Source: RUG11198 sp036342255
GTDB lineage: Bacteria > Bacillota_I > Bacilli_A > RF39 > UBA660
Reading direction: 5' to 3'
DNA: 5,382 nucleotides
Assembly: GCA_036342255.1 (NCBI GenBank)
Contig: JAZAUS010000046.1
Location: 1-5,382 of the forward strand
Both the position numbers and the translations under genes were made by a program. The notes under the pieces were generated by a model. It saw nothing but the letters and a program-made list of their open reading frames with translations, was not told where the DNA came from and searched no databases. This document shows positions 1-4,300 of this stretch, in pieces; position 1 is the stretch's first letter, and every line of letters begins with the position of its first letter.

Positions 1-4
1 CAAA

Positions 5-214
5 ATGATGGACGAACAGAAAACAAACTTCGTTATTACAGACAACGTTACTCACCATCATAATACCGGAAACAATAATCTGTTCGAAGTTAAATACAAA
101 ATAAACAAAGACCAGGTTGAGTGTATTATCTGTAAAATCGCTCTCAATTCAGATATGTTCGGTGGTGTTCTTCATTACGTTGAAGACTTGTCAGGTAAAG
201 TTCTCTGTAAATAA
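5..214 (+). CDS. Small hypothetical phage protein, 69 aa (5' end may lie outside the window)
   Basis: An open frame of 69 codons ends in TAA at 212-214, two bases of context before a strong hairpin terminator begins. The protein is soluble-looking, polar at the N-terminus (a His-His-His run near residue 17, an Asn-rich stretch near 22) and then strand-like, with a Cys-x-x-Cys pair (ECIICK, residues about 39-44) and a final Cys near the end. One CxxC plus a distant Cys is not enough to call a zinc site. Only four bases precede the first ATG, so no ribosome site can be seen; the start may be at 5, at the adjacent ATG at 8, or upstream of the window. I do not recognise the family. Codon use (C-ending codons, moderate GC) matches the next four plus-strand genes and not the minus-strand array. 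Confidence 0.6.
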   Translation: MMDEQKTNFVITDNVTHHHNTGNNNLFEVKYKINKDQVECIICKIALNSDMFGGVLHYVEDLSGKVLCK

Positions 215-223
215 ATCTTCTAT

Positions 224-278
224 ATATAAAACTTCTAGTCAAGTTAGAAATAATTTTTCTAGAAGTTTTATATTTTTT
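224..278 (+). terminator. Intrinsic terminator after the first gene
   Basis: A perfect 15-bp inverted repeat (224-238 with 259-273, core ACTTCTAG/CTAGAAGT) encloses a 20-nt loop and runs into six T residues (273-278). It lies ten bases after the stop codon at 212-214. The stem is AT-rich with a large loop, so its strength is uncertain, but stem plus T-run is the intrinsic terminator arrangement. The left arm and loop share ACTTCTAGTCAAGT with 661-674. Confidence 0.7.
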
Positions 279-286
279 CTTATTAC

Positions 287-307
287 TCTACATATTATTG
301 ATATAAG
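287..307 (+). promoter_or_regulatory. Promoter-like repeat, copy 1
   Basis: TCTACATATTA (287-297) followed by TTGATATAAG. This is one of five copies of an 11-bp core found in the intergenic gaps of the left block. It lies 51 bp upstream of the ATG at 338 and just after a terminator, where a promoter is expected. It lacks the exact TATAAATA octamer present in copies 2 and 4. The promoter role is inferred from position and recurrence. Confidence 0.55.
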
Positions 308-337
308 AACAAACAAAATCATTATGGAGGTTTTATT

Positions 338-613
338 ATGATTATGTCTTTTACTTATATCAATGCCAAAGGTGAGAAGAAACCGAGACGTGTCGCAGTC
401 GTTCACGAAAGTTCAGACAGACTGATTGGGTTTGATTTGAAATATCTTGACAGAAAAACTCAGAATCTCGTCAAGAAACAGTTCGGTCCCGGTCATCAAC
501 CAACTCCGGTTCCAGAAGTTCGTTCAAATGACTGTGACTACAACAAACTCGGAATCTCGAAAGAAGTATTCTTCAAATCATACCGAACATTCCTGAAGTC
601 AAACATTCAGTAA
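338..613 (+). CDS. Hypothetical phage protein, 91 aa, beta-rich N-terminus
   Basis: The ATG at 338 is preceded by GGAGG (326-330) at a 7-nt spacing, an ideal ribosome site, so the start is secure; an in-frame ATG two codons later is less well placed. The protein has a strand-rich first half (FTYINAKGEKKPRRVAVVHE around residues 5-24, then LIGFDLKYLD), a Pro-rich linker (residues about 51-60) and a helical, basic C-terminus. The pattern of a Tyr strand, a Lys/Gly-Glu turn, a basic strand and a Phe-Asp-Leu strand is faintly like the small beta-barrel of WYL-type domains, but this is an impression from residue pattern and not an identification. It is flanked by its own promoter-like element (287) and a strong terminator (620-645), so it is probably transcribed alone. 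Confidence 0.85.
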   Translation: MIMSFTYINAKGEKKPRRVAVVHESSDRLIGFDLKYLDRKTQNLVKKQFGPGHQPTPVPEVRSNDCDYNKLGISKEVFFKSYRTFLKSNIQ

Positions 614-619
614 ACTAAG

Positions 620-645
620 AAGACCGGTTTATACCGGTCTTTTTT
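620..645 (+). terminator. Strong intrinsic terminator
   Basis: AAGACCGGT (620-628) pairs perfectly with ACCGGTCTT (633-641) around a 4-nt loop, and T residues continue to 645. This is the most canonical terminator in the window and follows the stop codon at 611-613 by six bases. Confidence 0.92.
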
Positions 646-660
646 ATTTATATTTCTTTT

Positions 661-706
661 ACTTCTAGTCAAGTCAAGTATTTATTTATTAAGAAATATT
701 ATACTT
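661..706 (+). repeat. Degenerate second copy of the ACTTCTAGTCAAGT hairpin cassette
   Basis: ACTTCTAGTCAAGT (661-674) is identical over 14 bases to 231-244, where it forms the left arm and loop of the first terminator. Here the right arm has decayed: only AAGTAT/ATACTT (676-681 with 701-706) can still pair. A working terminator already lies just upstream at 620-645. This looks like a remnant of a duplicated intergenic cassette. Confidence 0.5.
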
Positions 707-717
707 CTGATTTCAGT

Positions 718-738
718 TCTACATATTATAAATATAAG
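718..738 (+). promoter_or_regulatory. Promoter-like repeat, copy 2, with T4-type late octamer
   Basis: TCTACATATTA (718-728) overlaps TATAAATA (727-734), which is the T4 late-promoter -10 octamer. Expected transcription start would be near 740, giving a leader of about 20 nt before the ATG at 762. If so, the in-frame ATG at 747 would be almost leaderless, which supports the downstream start. Confidence 0.65.
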
Positions 739-761
739 AATAAACAATGGACGGTGATTAT

Positions 762-1130
762 ATGATTCAACTTAAACATCTTCACGGCGGAATTTATATT
801 ATTGATAACGACCCAGTACTTCAAGACTATATCCTTTATAACTGGAAAAATTCTGACATAGGATTTATCTTTTCGCCGGACTTACGAAACGAAATTACAT
901 ACGTATACGGTTCAGGCTTTTTGTTCAGTAATCCAACTGAAAAAGAATACAATGATTTCTTCGGCTACGTAAAGAATCATATGTCTGAAAAATTCCGTTC
1001 AATCAAAGACGATTCTATCATTCAAAAAATCAAATGGACATTCCGTGTTCGCAATATGTACAAAGACTTCAAAACAGAAATCCTGTCAGCGGTTTTAGAA
1101 CGTAGATCAAAGATTTCTGAATCAGTATAA
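762..1130 (+). CDS. Hypothetical phage protein, 122 aa
   Basis: I place the start at the ATG at 762 rather than the in-frame ATG at 747. The stretch between them (ATGGACGGTGATTAT) supplies the ribosome site and closely matches the leader of the 1262 gene (AAGGACGGTATTACT), while nothing Shine-Dalgarno-like precedes 747. The longer form would be 127 residues. The protein starts with a strand-rich half (IYIIDNDPVLQDYILYNW, then GFIFSPDLRNEITYVYGSGF) and ends in a basic helical half (from about residue 60, with KIKWTFRVRNMYKDFKTEI near the C-terminus). There is no signal peptide or membrane segment. The mixed fold with an aromatic-rich first half is compatible with a small binding protein, but I recognise no family. 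It is preceded by promoter-like copy 2 and followed by copy 3 and a hairpin. Confidence 0.82.
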   Translation: MIQLKHLHGGIYIIDNDPVLQDYILYNWKNSDIGFIFSPDLRNEITYVYGSGFLFSNPTEKEYNDFFGYVKNHMSEKFRSIKDDSIIQKIKWTFRVRNMYKDFKTEILSAVLERRSKISESV

Positions 1131-1136
1131 AATAAT

Positions 1137-1147
1137 TCTACATATTA
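1137..1147 (+). promoter_or_regulatory. Promoter-like repeat, copy 3 (orphan)
   Basis: TCTACATATTA (1137-1147) begins six bases after the stop codon at 1128-1130 and is followed at once by a hairpin (1152-1185), not by a gene. The part after the core (AAATAAAAC) has diverged from the other copies. It may be a leftover from a lost cassette, or the element may have a role other than starting transcription. Confidence 0.45.
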
Positions 1148-1151
1148 AAAT

Positions 1152-1185
1152 AAAACTTTCTAGTTAAGTAAGATTAGAAAGTTTT
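1152..1185 (+). terminator. Hairpin, probable terminator
   Basis: AAAACTTTCTA (1152-1162) and TAGAAAGTTTT (1175-1185) form a perfect 11-bp stem with a 12-nt loop. The 3' T-run is only the four T of the stem. The sequence is a relative of the first terminator (ACTTTCTAGTTAAGT compared with ACTTCTAGTCAAGT), with two small changes in the left arm and loop and matching changes in the right arm, which indicates selection to keep the stem. Confidence 0.6.
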
Positions 1186-1202
1186 ATATATTCGTATACA
1201 GT

Positions 1203-1219
1203 TCTACATATTATAAATA
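1203..1219 (+). promoter_or_regulatory. Promoter-like repeat, copy 4, with T4-type late octamer
   Basis: TCTACATATTA (1203-1213) overlaps TATAAATA (1212-1219). It lies 59 bp upstream of the ATG of the 25-residue peptide gene. Identical to copy 2 over TCTACATATTATAAATAT. Confidence 0.65.
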
Positions 1220-1261
1220 TCAGAGATGTTTATCAAACTTATTTATAAGGACGGTATTACT

Positions 1262-1339
1262 ATGACTACAATTATCGTTGCTTGTGTCTTAATCGTTGTT
1301 GATGCAGCTGCTGCTATCATACTTGGAATTATTGTCTAA
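1262..1339 (+). CDS. 25-aa single-pass membrane peptide
   Basis: ATG at 1262 follows AAGGA (spacing about 10), and the frame ends in TAA at 1337-1339. The whole peptide is one hydrophobic helix: MTTIIVACVL, then IVVDAAAA and IILGIIV, with a single Asp in the middle and no basic residues. It should insert in the inner membrane. It has its own promoter-like element upstream and a hairpin downstream, so it is organised like the neighbouring genes and is unlikely to be a chance open frame. An in-frame ATG at 1226 would add 12 residues including two Lys, but it has no ribosome site and would sit at the predicted transcript start. Small phage membrane peptides can act in lysis, superinfection exclusion or host membrane protein inhibition; nothing here selects among these. 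Confidence 0.68.
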   Translation: MTTIIVACVLIVVDAAAAIILGIIV

Positions 1340-1346
1340 CAAATAT

Positions 1347-1380
1347 TATAACTTTAGACTAATAAGAATCTAAAGTTATA
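1347..1380 (+). terminator. Hairpin, probable terminator
   Basis: TATAACTTTAGA (1347-1358) and TCTAAAGTTATA (1369-1380) form a perfect 12-bp stem with a 10-nt loop, starting eight bases after the stop of the membrane peptide gene. There is no T-run after the stem, so termination may be weak or the hairpin may protect a 3' end. Confidence 0.55.
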
Positions 1381-1394
1381 TATCAGAACTCAAT

Positions 1395-1414
1395 TCTACA
1401 TATTATTATTATAA
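1395..1414 (+). promoter_or_regulatory. Promoter-like repeat, copy 5
   Basis: TCTACATATTA (1395-1405) followed by TTATTATAAGG. The distance to the ATG at 1426 is only 31 bp and the element runs directly into the ribosome site, so if it is a promoter the leader must be very short. The T4 octamer is not intact here. Confidence 0.5.
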
Positions 1415-1425
1415 GGAGACAATAT

Positions 1426-1626
1426 ATGAGACCACTCTACGGTTCAAACTATGACTACAGGCCTACCTACAACGACGCGAAACAGAAGATGTTCGAACGT
1501 CTCGAAGAACTCATAACCGCAATAAACATCGGAGATCAGGAACGTATCAAAGCCGCTCTCGTATGCGGTATCATGTCTGAAGAAGACGTAAACGATATGT
1601 TCGACAGAGAATCATCCAAGTCCTAA
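1426..1626 (+). CDS. Small hypothetical phage protein, 66 aa, mostly helical
   Basis: The ATG at 1426 follows AAGGAG (1413-1418) at a 7-nt spacing, so the start is secure. The first 14 residues are Tyr/Arg-rich (MRPLYGSNYDYRPTY) and probably flexible. Residues about 17-45 form a continuous amphipathic helix (QKMFERLEELITAINIGDQE), followed by a second acidic helix (SEEDVNDMFD). The charge pattern suggests a small helical-hairpin protein that could dimerise or bind a partner. I recognise no family. It is the last gene of the plus-strand block; the non-coding repeat region starts straight after its stop at 1624-1626. Confidence 0.85.
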   Translation: MRPLYGSNYDYRPTYNDAKQKMFERLEELITAINIGDQERIKAALVCGIMSEEDVNDMFDRESSKS

Positions 1627-1644
1627 TACCTAAGACTCAGTTAG

Positions 1645-1682
1645 TCTAGTAGATAAGTATCGAAGTCAATACTTCTACTAGA
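1645..1682 (+). repeat. Long inverted repeat with a 2-nt bulge
   Basis: TCTAGTAGATAAGTAT (1645-1660) pairs with ATACTTCTACTAGA (1669-1682) around an 8-nt loop, with one 2-nt bulge on the left arm. No T-run follows. It is the first structure after the plus-strand block and could act as a transcript 3' end. Confidence 0.6.
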
Positions 1683-1691
1683 TAACTATTG

Positions 1692-1791
1692 GACTCGAAT
1701 ATCCTAGGTCTCAAGTCTCGTATTCGAATTACCAGACTCGAATATCTAGGACTCGATACTCCTGGACCGATTCTCTAGGACTCGAATGACC
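1692..1791. repeat. Degenerate tandem repeat, unit about 15 nt
   Basis: Units resembling GACTCGAATATCTAG begin at 1692 (16 nt), 1735, 1750, 1765 and 1779; the last four are contiguous at 15, 15 and 14 nt. The gap 1708-1734 contains two poorer units (GTCTCAAGTCTCG, TATTCGAATTACCA). A related unit, GACTCAGTTAGTCTAG, lies upstream at 1634-1649. An inverted unit (CCGAGTCCTAG, the reverse of CTAGGACTCGG) is at 1813-1823. Most units carry CTAG and TCGA, both palindromic. Confidence 0.6.
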
Positions 1792-1839
1792 GACTACAAA
1801 ACTCCAGAAAAACCGAGTCCTAGTTCAAACATTTTTGAG

Positions 1840-1864
1840 CTCGGTTCGCCGAGGCCACTTTTTT
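1840..1864 (+). terminator. GC hairpin with T-run, candidate terminator or attenuator
   Basis: CTCGG (1840-1844), loop TTCG, CCGAG (1849-1853), a five-base spacer, then six T (1859-1864). The spacer makes it an imperfect terminator. AACCGAG at 1811-1817 can pair perfectly with CTCGGTT at 1840-1846 instead, which would prevent the hairpin. Confidence 0.5.
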
Positions 1865-1897
1865 ATACAGAAACGACTCGACCCCGGAAAACGCAGT

Positions 1898-1910
1898 CTC
1901 AATTTTTGAG
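1898..1910. repeat. Small hairpin CTCAA-TTT-TTGAG
   Basis: A perfect 5-bp stem with a 3-nt loop. Its right half repeats the ATTTTTGAG seen at 1831-1839. Possibly part of the structured region; too small to assign a role. Confidence 0.35.
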
Positions 1911-1946
1911 TAAGGTCCGTGCACAAAAAGTTCCCAAAAACGCGAT

Positions 1947-1966
1947 CCTATATATTATAATATAGG
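1947..1966. terminator. AT hairpin at the composition boundary
   Basis: CCTATAT (1947-1953) and ATATAGG (1960-1966) pair around ATTATA. It sits 50 bp beyond the stop of the last minus-strand gene. On the minus strand it is followed, after six bases, by five T, so it might end the array transcript. Weak as a terminator on either strand. Confidence 0.35.
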
Positions 1967-2015
1967 TATTATTTGCTTGCTATATACTCTCTATGCTTAT
2001 ATTATTCTATATTAC

Positions 2016-2333
2016 TTATACATAATAATTGATTTCTTTTATATATTCTTTATATAGCTTATATATGGGTTCATATATATTATTTGCTAAATCTAAATAG
2101 CTGGCATTATAGGCTATATGGTTACCATGCATCTTTCCTACTATTAGTTCTAATACGCTATATATCTTAAATAATCCTATTTCTGCGGTTTCTTTATCTA
2201 TAGATGGGCCATAATAATAAAAATAAAGCATATTATTATGCTCAGTTATACGAATATCACCAAACTGTATATCCTTATTATTGTTATATTCATCCTGTAT
2301 TATATTTTGTAATATTTCTAAATCGTCTTCCAT
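2016..2333 (-). CDS. Array member 1 (last in transcription order), 105-aa paralogue, Tyr class
   Basis: Family unknown. The N-terminus (LEILQNIIQDEY, residues 5-16, then NNNKDI) aligns without gaps with that of member 5 (LKILQDIVYSEY, then ANNKDV), and the DNA encoding these ends is still visibly alike, so these two are recent duplicates. A Tyr-rich strand (MLYFYYYGP, about residue 34), a central helix (YSVLELIVGKM) and a last helix (YKLYKEYIKEINYYV) follow. It is clearly acidic (17 Asp/Glu against 8 Lys/Arg by count), with no membrane segment or signal peptide. The ATG at 2333 has no evident Shine-Dalgarno. Unlike the other members it is separated from the gene before it by 71 bp, so it may be expressed on its own. 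The stop is at 2016-2018. Confidence 0.85.
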   Translation of the reverse strand: MEDDLEILQNIIQDEYNNNKDIQFGDIRITEHNNMLYFYYYGPSIDKETAEIGLFKIYSVLELIVGKMHGNHIAYNASYLDLANNIYEPIYKLYKEYIKEINYYV

Positions 2334-2404
2334 AATTTTTTAATTATTAAAGCCAAATATATCACCTATCACTATTATATTTTTATATAACTAAGTAAGT
2401 TATG
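2334..2404 (-). other. Only sizeable gap inside the array
   Basis: 71 bp of very AT-rich sequence between members 2 and 1. On the minus strand it contains TATAAT (2379-2374) and AT-rich flanks, which could serve as a promoter for member 1, but such sequences are expected by chance here. No hairpin with a T-run and no strong ribosome site are visible. Confidence 0.35.
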
Positions 2405-2725
2405 TTAGTCAAAGTATTTATTAGCAATGTCATATTTACTCTTTATATATTTAATTGTTGCCTTTAATAAGTCTTTAGTCCTATTAGGCTGATATAGTTT
2501 ATCGATAGCTTTAATATAATCGTCATCTGTTAGAAAAAGTTTTAATACGTTCTCTAAGCGATACGCAGGCGTTTTTTTATAATCATTATTTTTAATAACA
2601 GGATGACTATTAAATAGCGTTATAATATATTTATTATCAAATATGATATCTTTTTTATTAAGTTTAAGTTCAGCCTGTATTTCATTTACAATACTTTCTA
2701 TATAGTTTTCATAACAGTTTTTCAT
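2405..2725 (-). CDS. Array member 2, 106-aa paralogue, Tyr class
   Basis: The closest relative in the array is member 10: both have a central LE-x-VLK-x-F helix (LENVLKLFL here) and a last helix of the form R-x-L-x(3)-TI-x-x-IK-x(2)-Y ending in YF (KYFD here). The N-terminus is a helix (YIESIVNEIQAEL) followed by NKKDII, which matches NNKDI of members 1 and 5. More basic than members 1 and 5. It has one of the better ribosome sites of the array: AGGA (minus strand, 2736-2733) seven bases before the ATG, overlapping the stop codon of member 3. The spacing to member 3 is 9 bp, so coupled translation is likely. Function is unknown. Confidence 0.85.
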   Translation of the reverse strand: MKNCYENYIESIVNEIQAELKLNKKDIIFDNKYIITLFNSHPVIKNNDYKKTPAYRLENVLKLFLTDDDYIKAIDKLYQPNRTKDLLKATIKYIKSKYDIANKYFD

Positions 2726-2734
2726 ATAATTATC

Positions 2735-3031
2735 CTATATATAATAATTTCCTTCTATATAGTCATAATACATACGCATTACATCATCATACATTTTATC
2801 TGCTACTAGTTTATCACGCTCTAGTACATCTATCTTACTATTATCTATTCTTGCTGCTATATATTCTAATACAGGTTCAAATCCAGCAAATATATCATTA
2901 TGTTCATCTTTATAATTAAAGAGTGGCCACTTAACTAATGTACTAGCGCTCATACTTATACAATTGTTGATATTGCGATTCTTTTTATATTCTTTATATA
3001 CTAAGTCTTTTAATAACTGTGCAGTACTCAA
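2735..3031 (-). CDS. Array member 3, 98-aa paralogue with TTG start, Tyr class
   Basis: The start is inferred to be TTG at 3031-3029, whose bases form TTGA with the stop of member 4, a 4-nt overlap typical of translational coupling. GGAG lies 11 bases upstream, inside member 4. This start gives an N-terminus (AQLLKDLVYKEY, Glu-Tyr at residues 14-15) that lines up with members 4 and 9. The next in-frame ATG would remove the whole first helix. The middle differs from other members (CISMSASTLVKWPLF instead of the Tyr strand). The central helix EPVLEYIAARI and last helix MRMYYDYIEGNYYI fit the family. The protein ends in TAG at 2735-2737. Function unknown. Confidence 0.8.
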   Translation of the reverse strand: MSTAQLLKDLVYKEYKKNRNINNCISMSASTLVKWPLFNYKDEHNDIFAGFEPVLEYIAARIDNSKIDVLERDKLVADKMYDDVMRMYYDYIEGNYYI

Positions 3032-3339
3032 TCTGGATAGTTCTCCATAATATATTTATTATATAAGTTTATTACTATATCGTATATATCATTTACTACT
3101 GTTTTTTCATCTGAACTTAAATCTGAGTTATCTATATCATTGTCATCTACTATTTTTGATATATAAATAATAATTCTTTTGAAATCTACCGTTATATAAT
3201 TGGAATCTTTATAGTAATATCTAAAATGCAGCTGGTTATCAAAGTTACCATATATTATTTCTGTATTATTTAATTTACTATATGGATATTTAGCGTACTC
3301 TGAATATATGGCCCTTATCATTATTTGAAAAGTATTCAT
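3028..3339 (-). CDS. Array member 4, 103-aa paralogue, Tyr class
   Basis: Residues 4-15 (FQIMIRAIYSEY) match the N-terminal helix of members 1, 3 and 5. A Tyr/Phe strand follows (LHFRYYYKD), then a basic strand-helix (VDFKRIIIYISKIV), a strongly acidic segment (DDNDIDNSDLSSDE) and a last helix (YNKYIMENYPD). The C-terminal aromatic pair is changed here to Tyr-Pro. Net charge is negative (16 acidic, 10 basic by count). The ATG at 3339-3337 abuts the TAA of member 5 with no intervening base, and no Shine-Dalgarno is seen, so translation probably depends on ribosomes finishing member 5. Its own stop overlaps the TTG start of member 3. Function unknown. Confidence 0.85.
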   Translation of the reverse strand: MNTFQIMIRAIYSEYAKYPYSKLNNTEIIYGNFDNQLHFRYYYKDSNYITVDFKRIIIYISKIVDDNDIDNSDLSSDEKTVVNDIYDIVINLYNKYIMENYPD

Positions 3340-3678
3340 TTATATATAATAATTTTTTTCAGCTATATAATTTTTATATAAGCTATGTATAGAATCATAT
3401 ACCATATTTGTTATAATTTTAGCATTAAGGCTACAAGGTGTTTCATCAAAAGAATTATACATTTTATCGATAACGAGCTCTAATATAAAGTCTACATTAG
3501 ATAAAATTTCTTCTGTTTCTAGTTCTATACCACTAAGTGGGTCTTTTATAGGTATAAAATAACTAAATCCAAATCCATCACCTAACTCTTTTATTTTAAC
3601 ATCATTAAAAGAGACGTCTTTATTATTAGCATATTCTGAGTATACTATGTCTTGTAATATTTTTAATTCATTTTCCAT
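3340..3678 (-). CDS. Array member 5, 112-aa paralogue, Tyr class
   Basis: The longest and most acidic member (20 acidic, 9 basic by count). Residues 5-16 (LKILQDIVYSEY) align with member 1 position for position, and the last helix (HSLYKNYIAEKNYYI) is also close to member 1. A Phe/Tyr strand (GFGFSYFIPIKD) lies near residue 35, then an acidic segment (GIELETEEI) and the central helix (VDFILELVIDKMYN). No membrane segment. The ATG at 3678-3676 follows the stop of member 6 by three bases, with no strong Shine-Dalgarno. The stop TAA touches the ATG of member 4. Function unknown; members 5 and 1 are the best pair for measuring how recent the expansion is. Confidence 0.86.
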   Translation of the reverse strand: MENELKILQDIVYSEYANNKDVSFNDVKIKELGDGFGFSYFIPIKDPLSGIELETEEILSNVDFILELVIDKMYNSFDETPCSLNAKIITNMVYDSIHSLYKNYIAEKNYYI

Positions 3679-3681
3679 ATT

Positions 3682-3993
3682 CTAATCGAAATACTTATCT
3701 ATTATATCGTTTTCCAATTCCATCTTTTTATACATATACCATCTTGTTAGTGACCTAATCAAGCGATTTTCTTGGTCTGAGTAATCAGCCTTACCATAAT
3801 AATCAGGAAATATACTATCAACCTTTACTACTATTTTGCCATATGAATTTGATGCTGAAATATATAATCTATAATTACTATAATACATATTATATATTTG
3901 ACCACCAAATTTAATTTTTGTATCAATATTATTATAATAATACTTAATATAAGTTCTTATAGAAAAATTATCAATTGTTATTTTATCATTCAT
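3682..3993 (-). CDS. Array member 6, 103-aa divergent paralogue, Trp class
   Basis: The least similar member. The first third (IRTYIKYYYNN near residue 12) and the middle (YRLYISASNSYGKIVVKV) are Tyr-rich strands rather than helices, and the central acidic helix is not obvious. Membership rests on the C-terminal part, RSLTRWYMYKKM to the final KYFD, which has the Trp-Tyr of members 8 and 9 and the terminal aromatic pair, together with size, position and orientation. Less acidic than most. AAAGG lies shortly before the ATG at 3993, overlapping the stop of member 7 (gap of 10 bp), giving one of the clearer ribosome sites of the array. Function unknown. Confidence 0.82.
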   Translation of the reverse strand: MNDKITIDNFSIRTYIKYYYNNIDTKIKFGGQIYNMYYSNYRLYISASNSYGKIVVKVDSIFPDYYGKADYSDQENRLIRSLTRWYMYKKMELENDIIDKYFD

Positions 3994-4003
3994 AATAGCG
4001 CCT

Positions 4004-4300
4004 TTAAAAGCTAAAATATCTATCAGCGATAGTATACTTACTATTCCACTCCTCTAGCTTAGTAAGTATAGTATAGTAAGGTGAATCAATAGGAAACTTG
4101 GATTCTTTATCATCTGAATCTGCTAATAATTTTTTAATATCAACTACATCTGTACTTAAAAAAGCCGAAAAAATAAATTCTTTATGAAAAGATGCATAAG
4201 TTTGAAACCAGTCAATTTTTATTTCTGGCGTTTTACTTATATAAAATGGCCCAGATTCATTATAATATTCTAATAAATTATTATAAATTTCATTATCCAT
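4004..4300 (-). CDS. Array member 7, 98-aa paralogue, Trp class (paired with member 8)
   Basis: I choose the ATG at 4300 over the in-frame TTG at 4315. From that ATG to the shared motif GPFY(I/L)S is exactly 20 residues to the Tyr, the same as in member 8, and the ATG lies in ATGGATAA, an 8-nt overlap with the stop of member 8. The same kind of 8-nt overlap joins members 9 and 8. After GPFYIS come a strand region with DWFQTYASF, the segment VDIKKLLADSDD and a last helix with LEEWNSKYTIADRYFSF. The terminal YF is followed by two extra residues. Members 7 and 8 share ATAAAATGGCCC in their DNA at the GPF codons. A tandem duplicate pair within the array; function unknown. Confidence 0.84.
   Translation of the reverse strand: MDNEIYNNLLEYYNESGPFYISKTPEIKIDWFQTYASFHKEFIFSAFLSTDVVDIKKLLADSDDKESKFPIDSPYYTILTKLEEWNSKYTIADRYFSF

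Larger units (their letters stand above)
1627..2015. other. Non-coding, repeat- and hairpin-rich region between convergent gene blocks
   Basis: No credible gene is present on either strand over about 390 bp. GC is raised through roughly 1630-1945 (27 of 60 bases in 1741-1800) and falls sharply near 1945-1970. It holds, in order: a bulged hairpin (1645-1682), degenerate tandem repeats of about 15 nt (1692-1791), a GC-rich hairpin with T-run (1840-1864), a CTCAA/TTGAG hairpin (1898-1910) and an AT hairpin (1947-1966). The sequence ATTTTTGAG occurs twice (1831-1839, 1902-1910). It could be a structured RNA, a replication or packaging site, or a 3' region shared by converging transcripts. Confidence 0.75.

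Noticed and set aside
117..341. Plus-strand open frame of 74 codons
   Set aside because: It lies out of frame with the first gene, crosses a terminator and a promoter-like element, and has no ribosome site.
338..613. WYL-domain assignment for the 91-residue protein
   Set aside because: The resemblance is limited to a loose strand pattern and the diagnostic Trp-Tyr-Leu residues are absent.
747..761. ATG at 747 as the start of the 122-residue protein gene
   Set aside because: No Shine-Dalgarno precedes it, and the 15 bases to the next ATG look like the ribosome site of the gene at 1262.
1670..1745. Possible tRNA, from a TTCGAAT stretch near 1723 with partly pairing flanks that resembles a T arm
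   Set aside because: The expected acceptor arms do not pair, no anticodon arm fits, and the motif is explained by the local GACTCGAAT repeat.
1692..1791. CRISPR-like array
   Set aside because: Units are only about 15 nt, degenerate and contiguous, with no uniform spacers and no cas genes in the window.
2374..2379. Sigma70-type promoter (TATAAT) on the minus strand before member 1
   Set aside because: No convincing -35 element, and such hexamers are expected by chance in DNA this AT-rich; kept only as a possibility within the gap entry.
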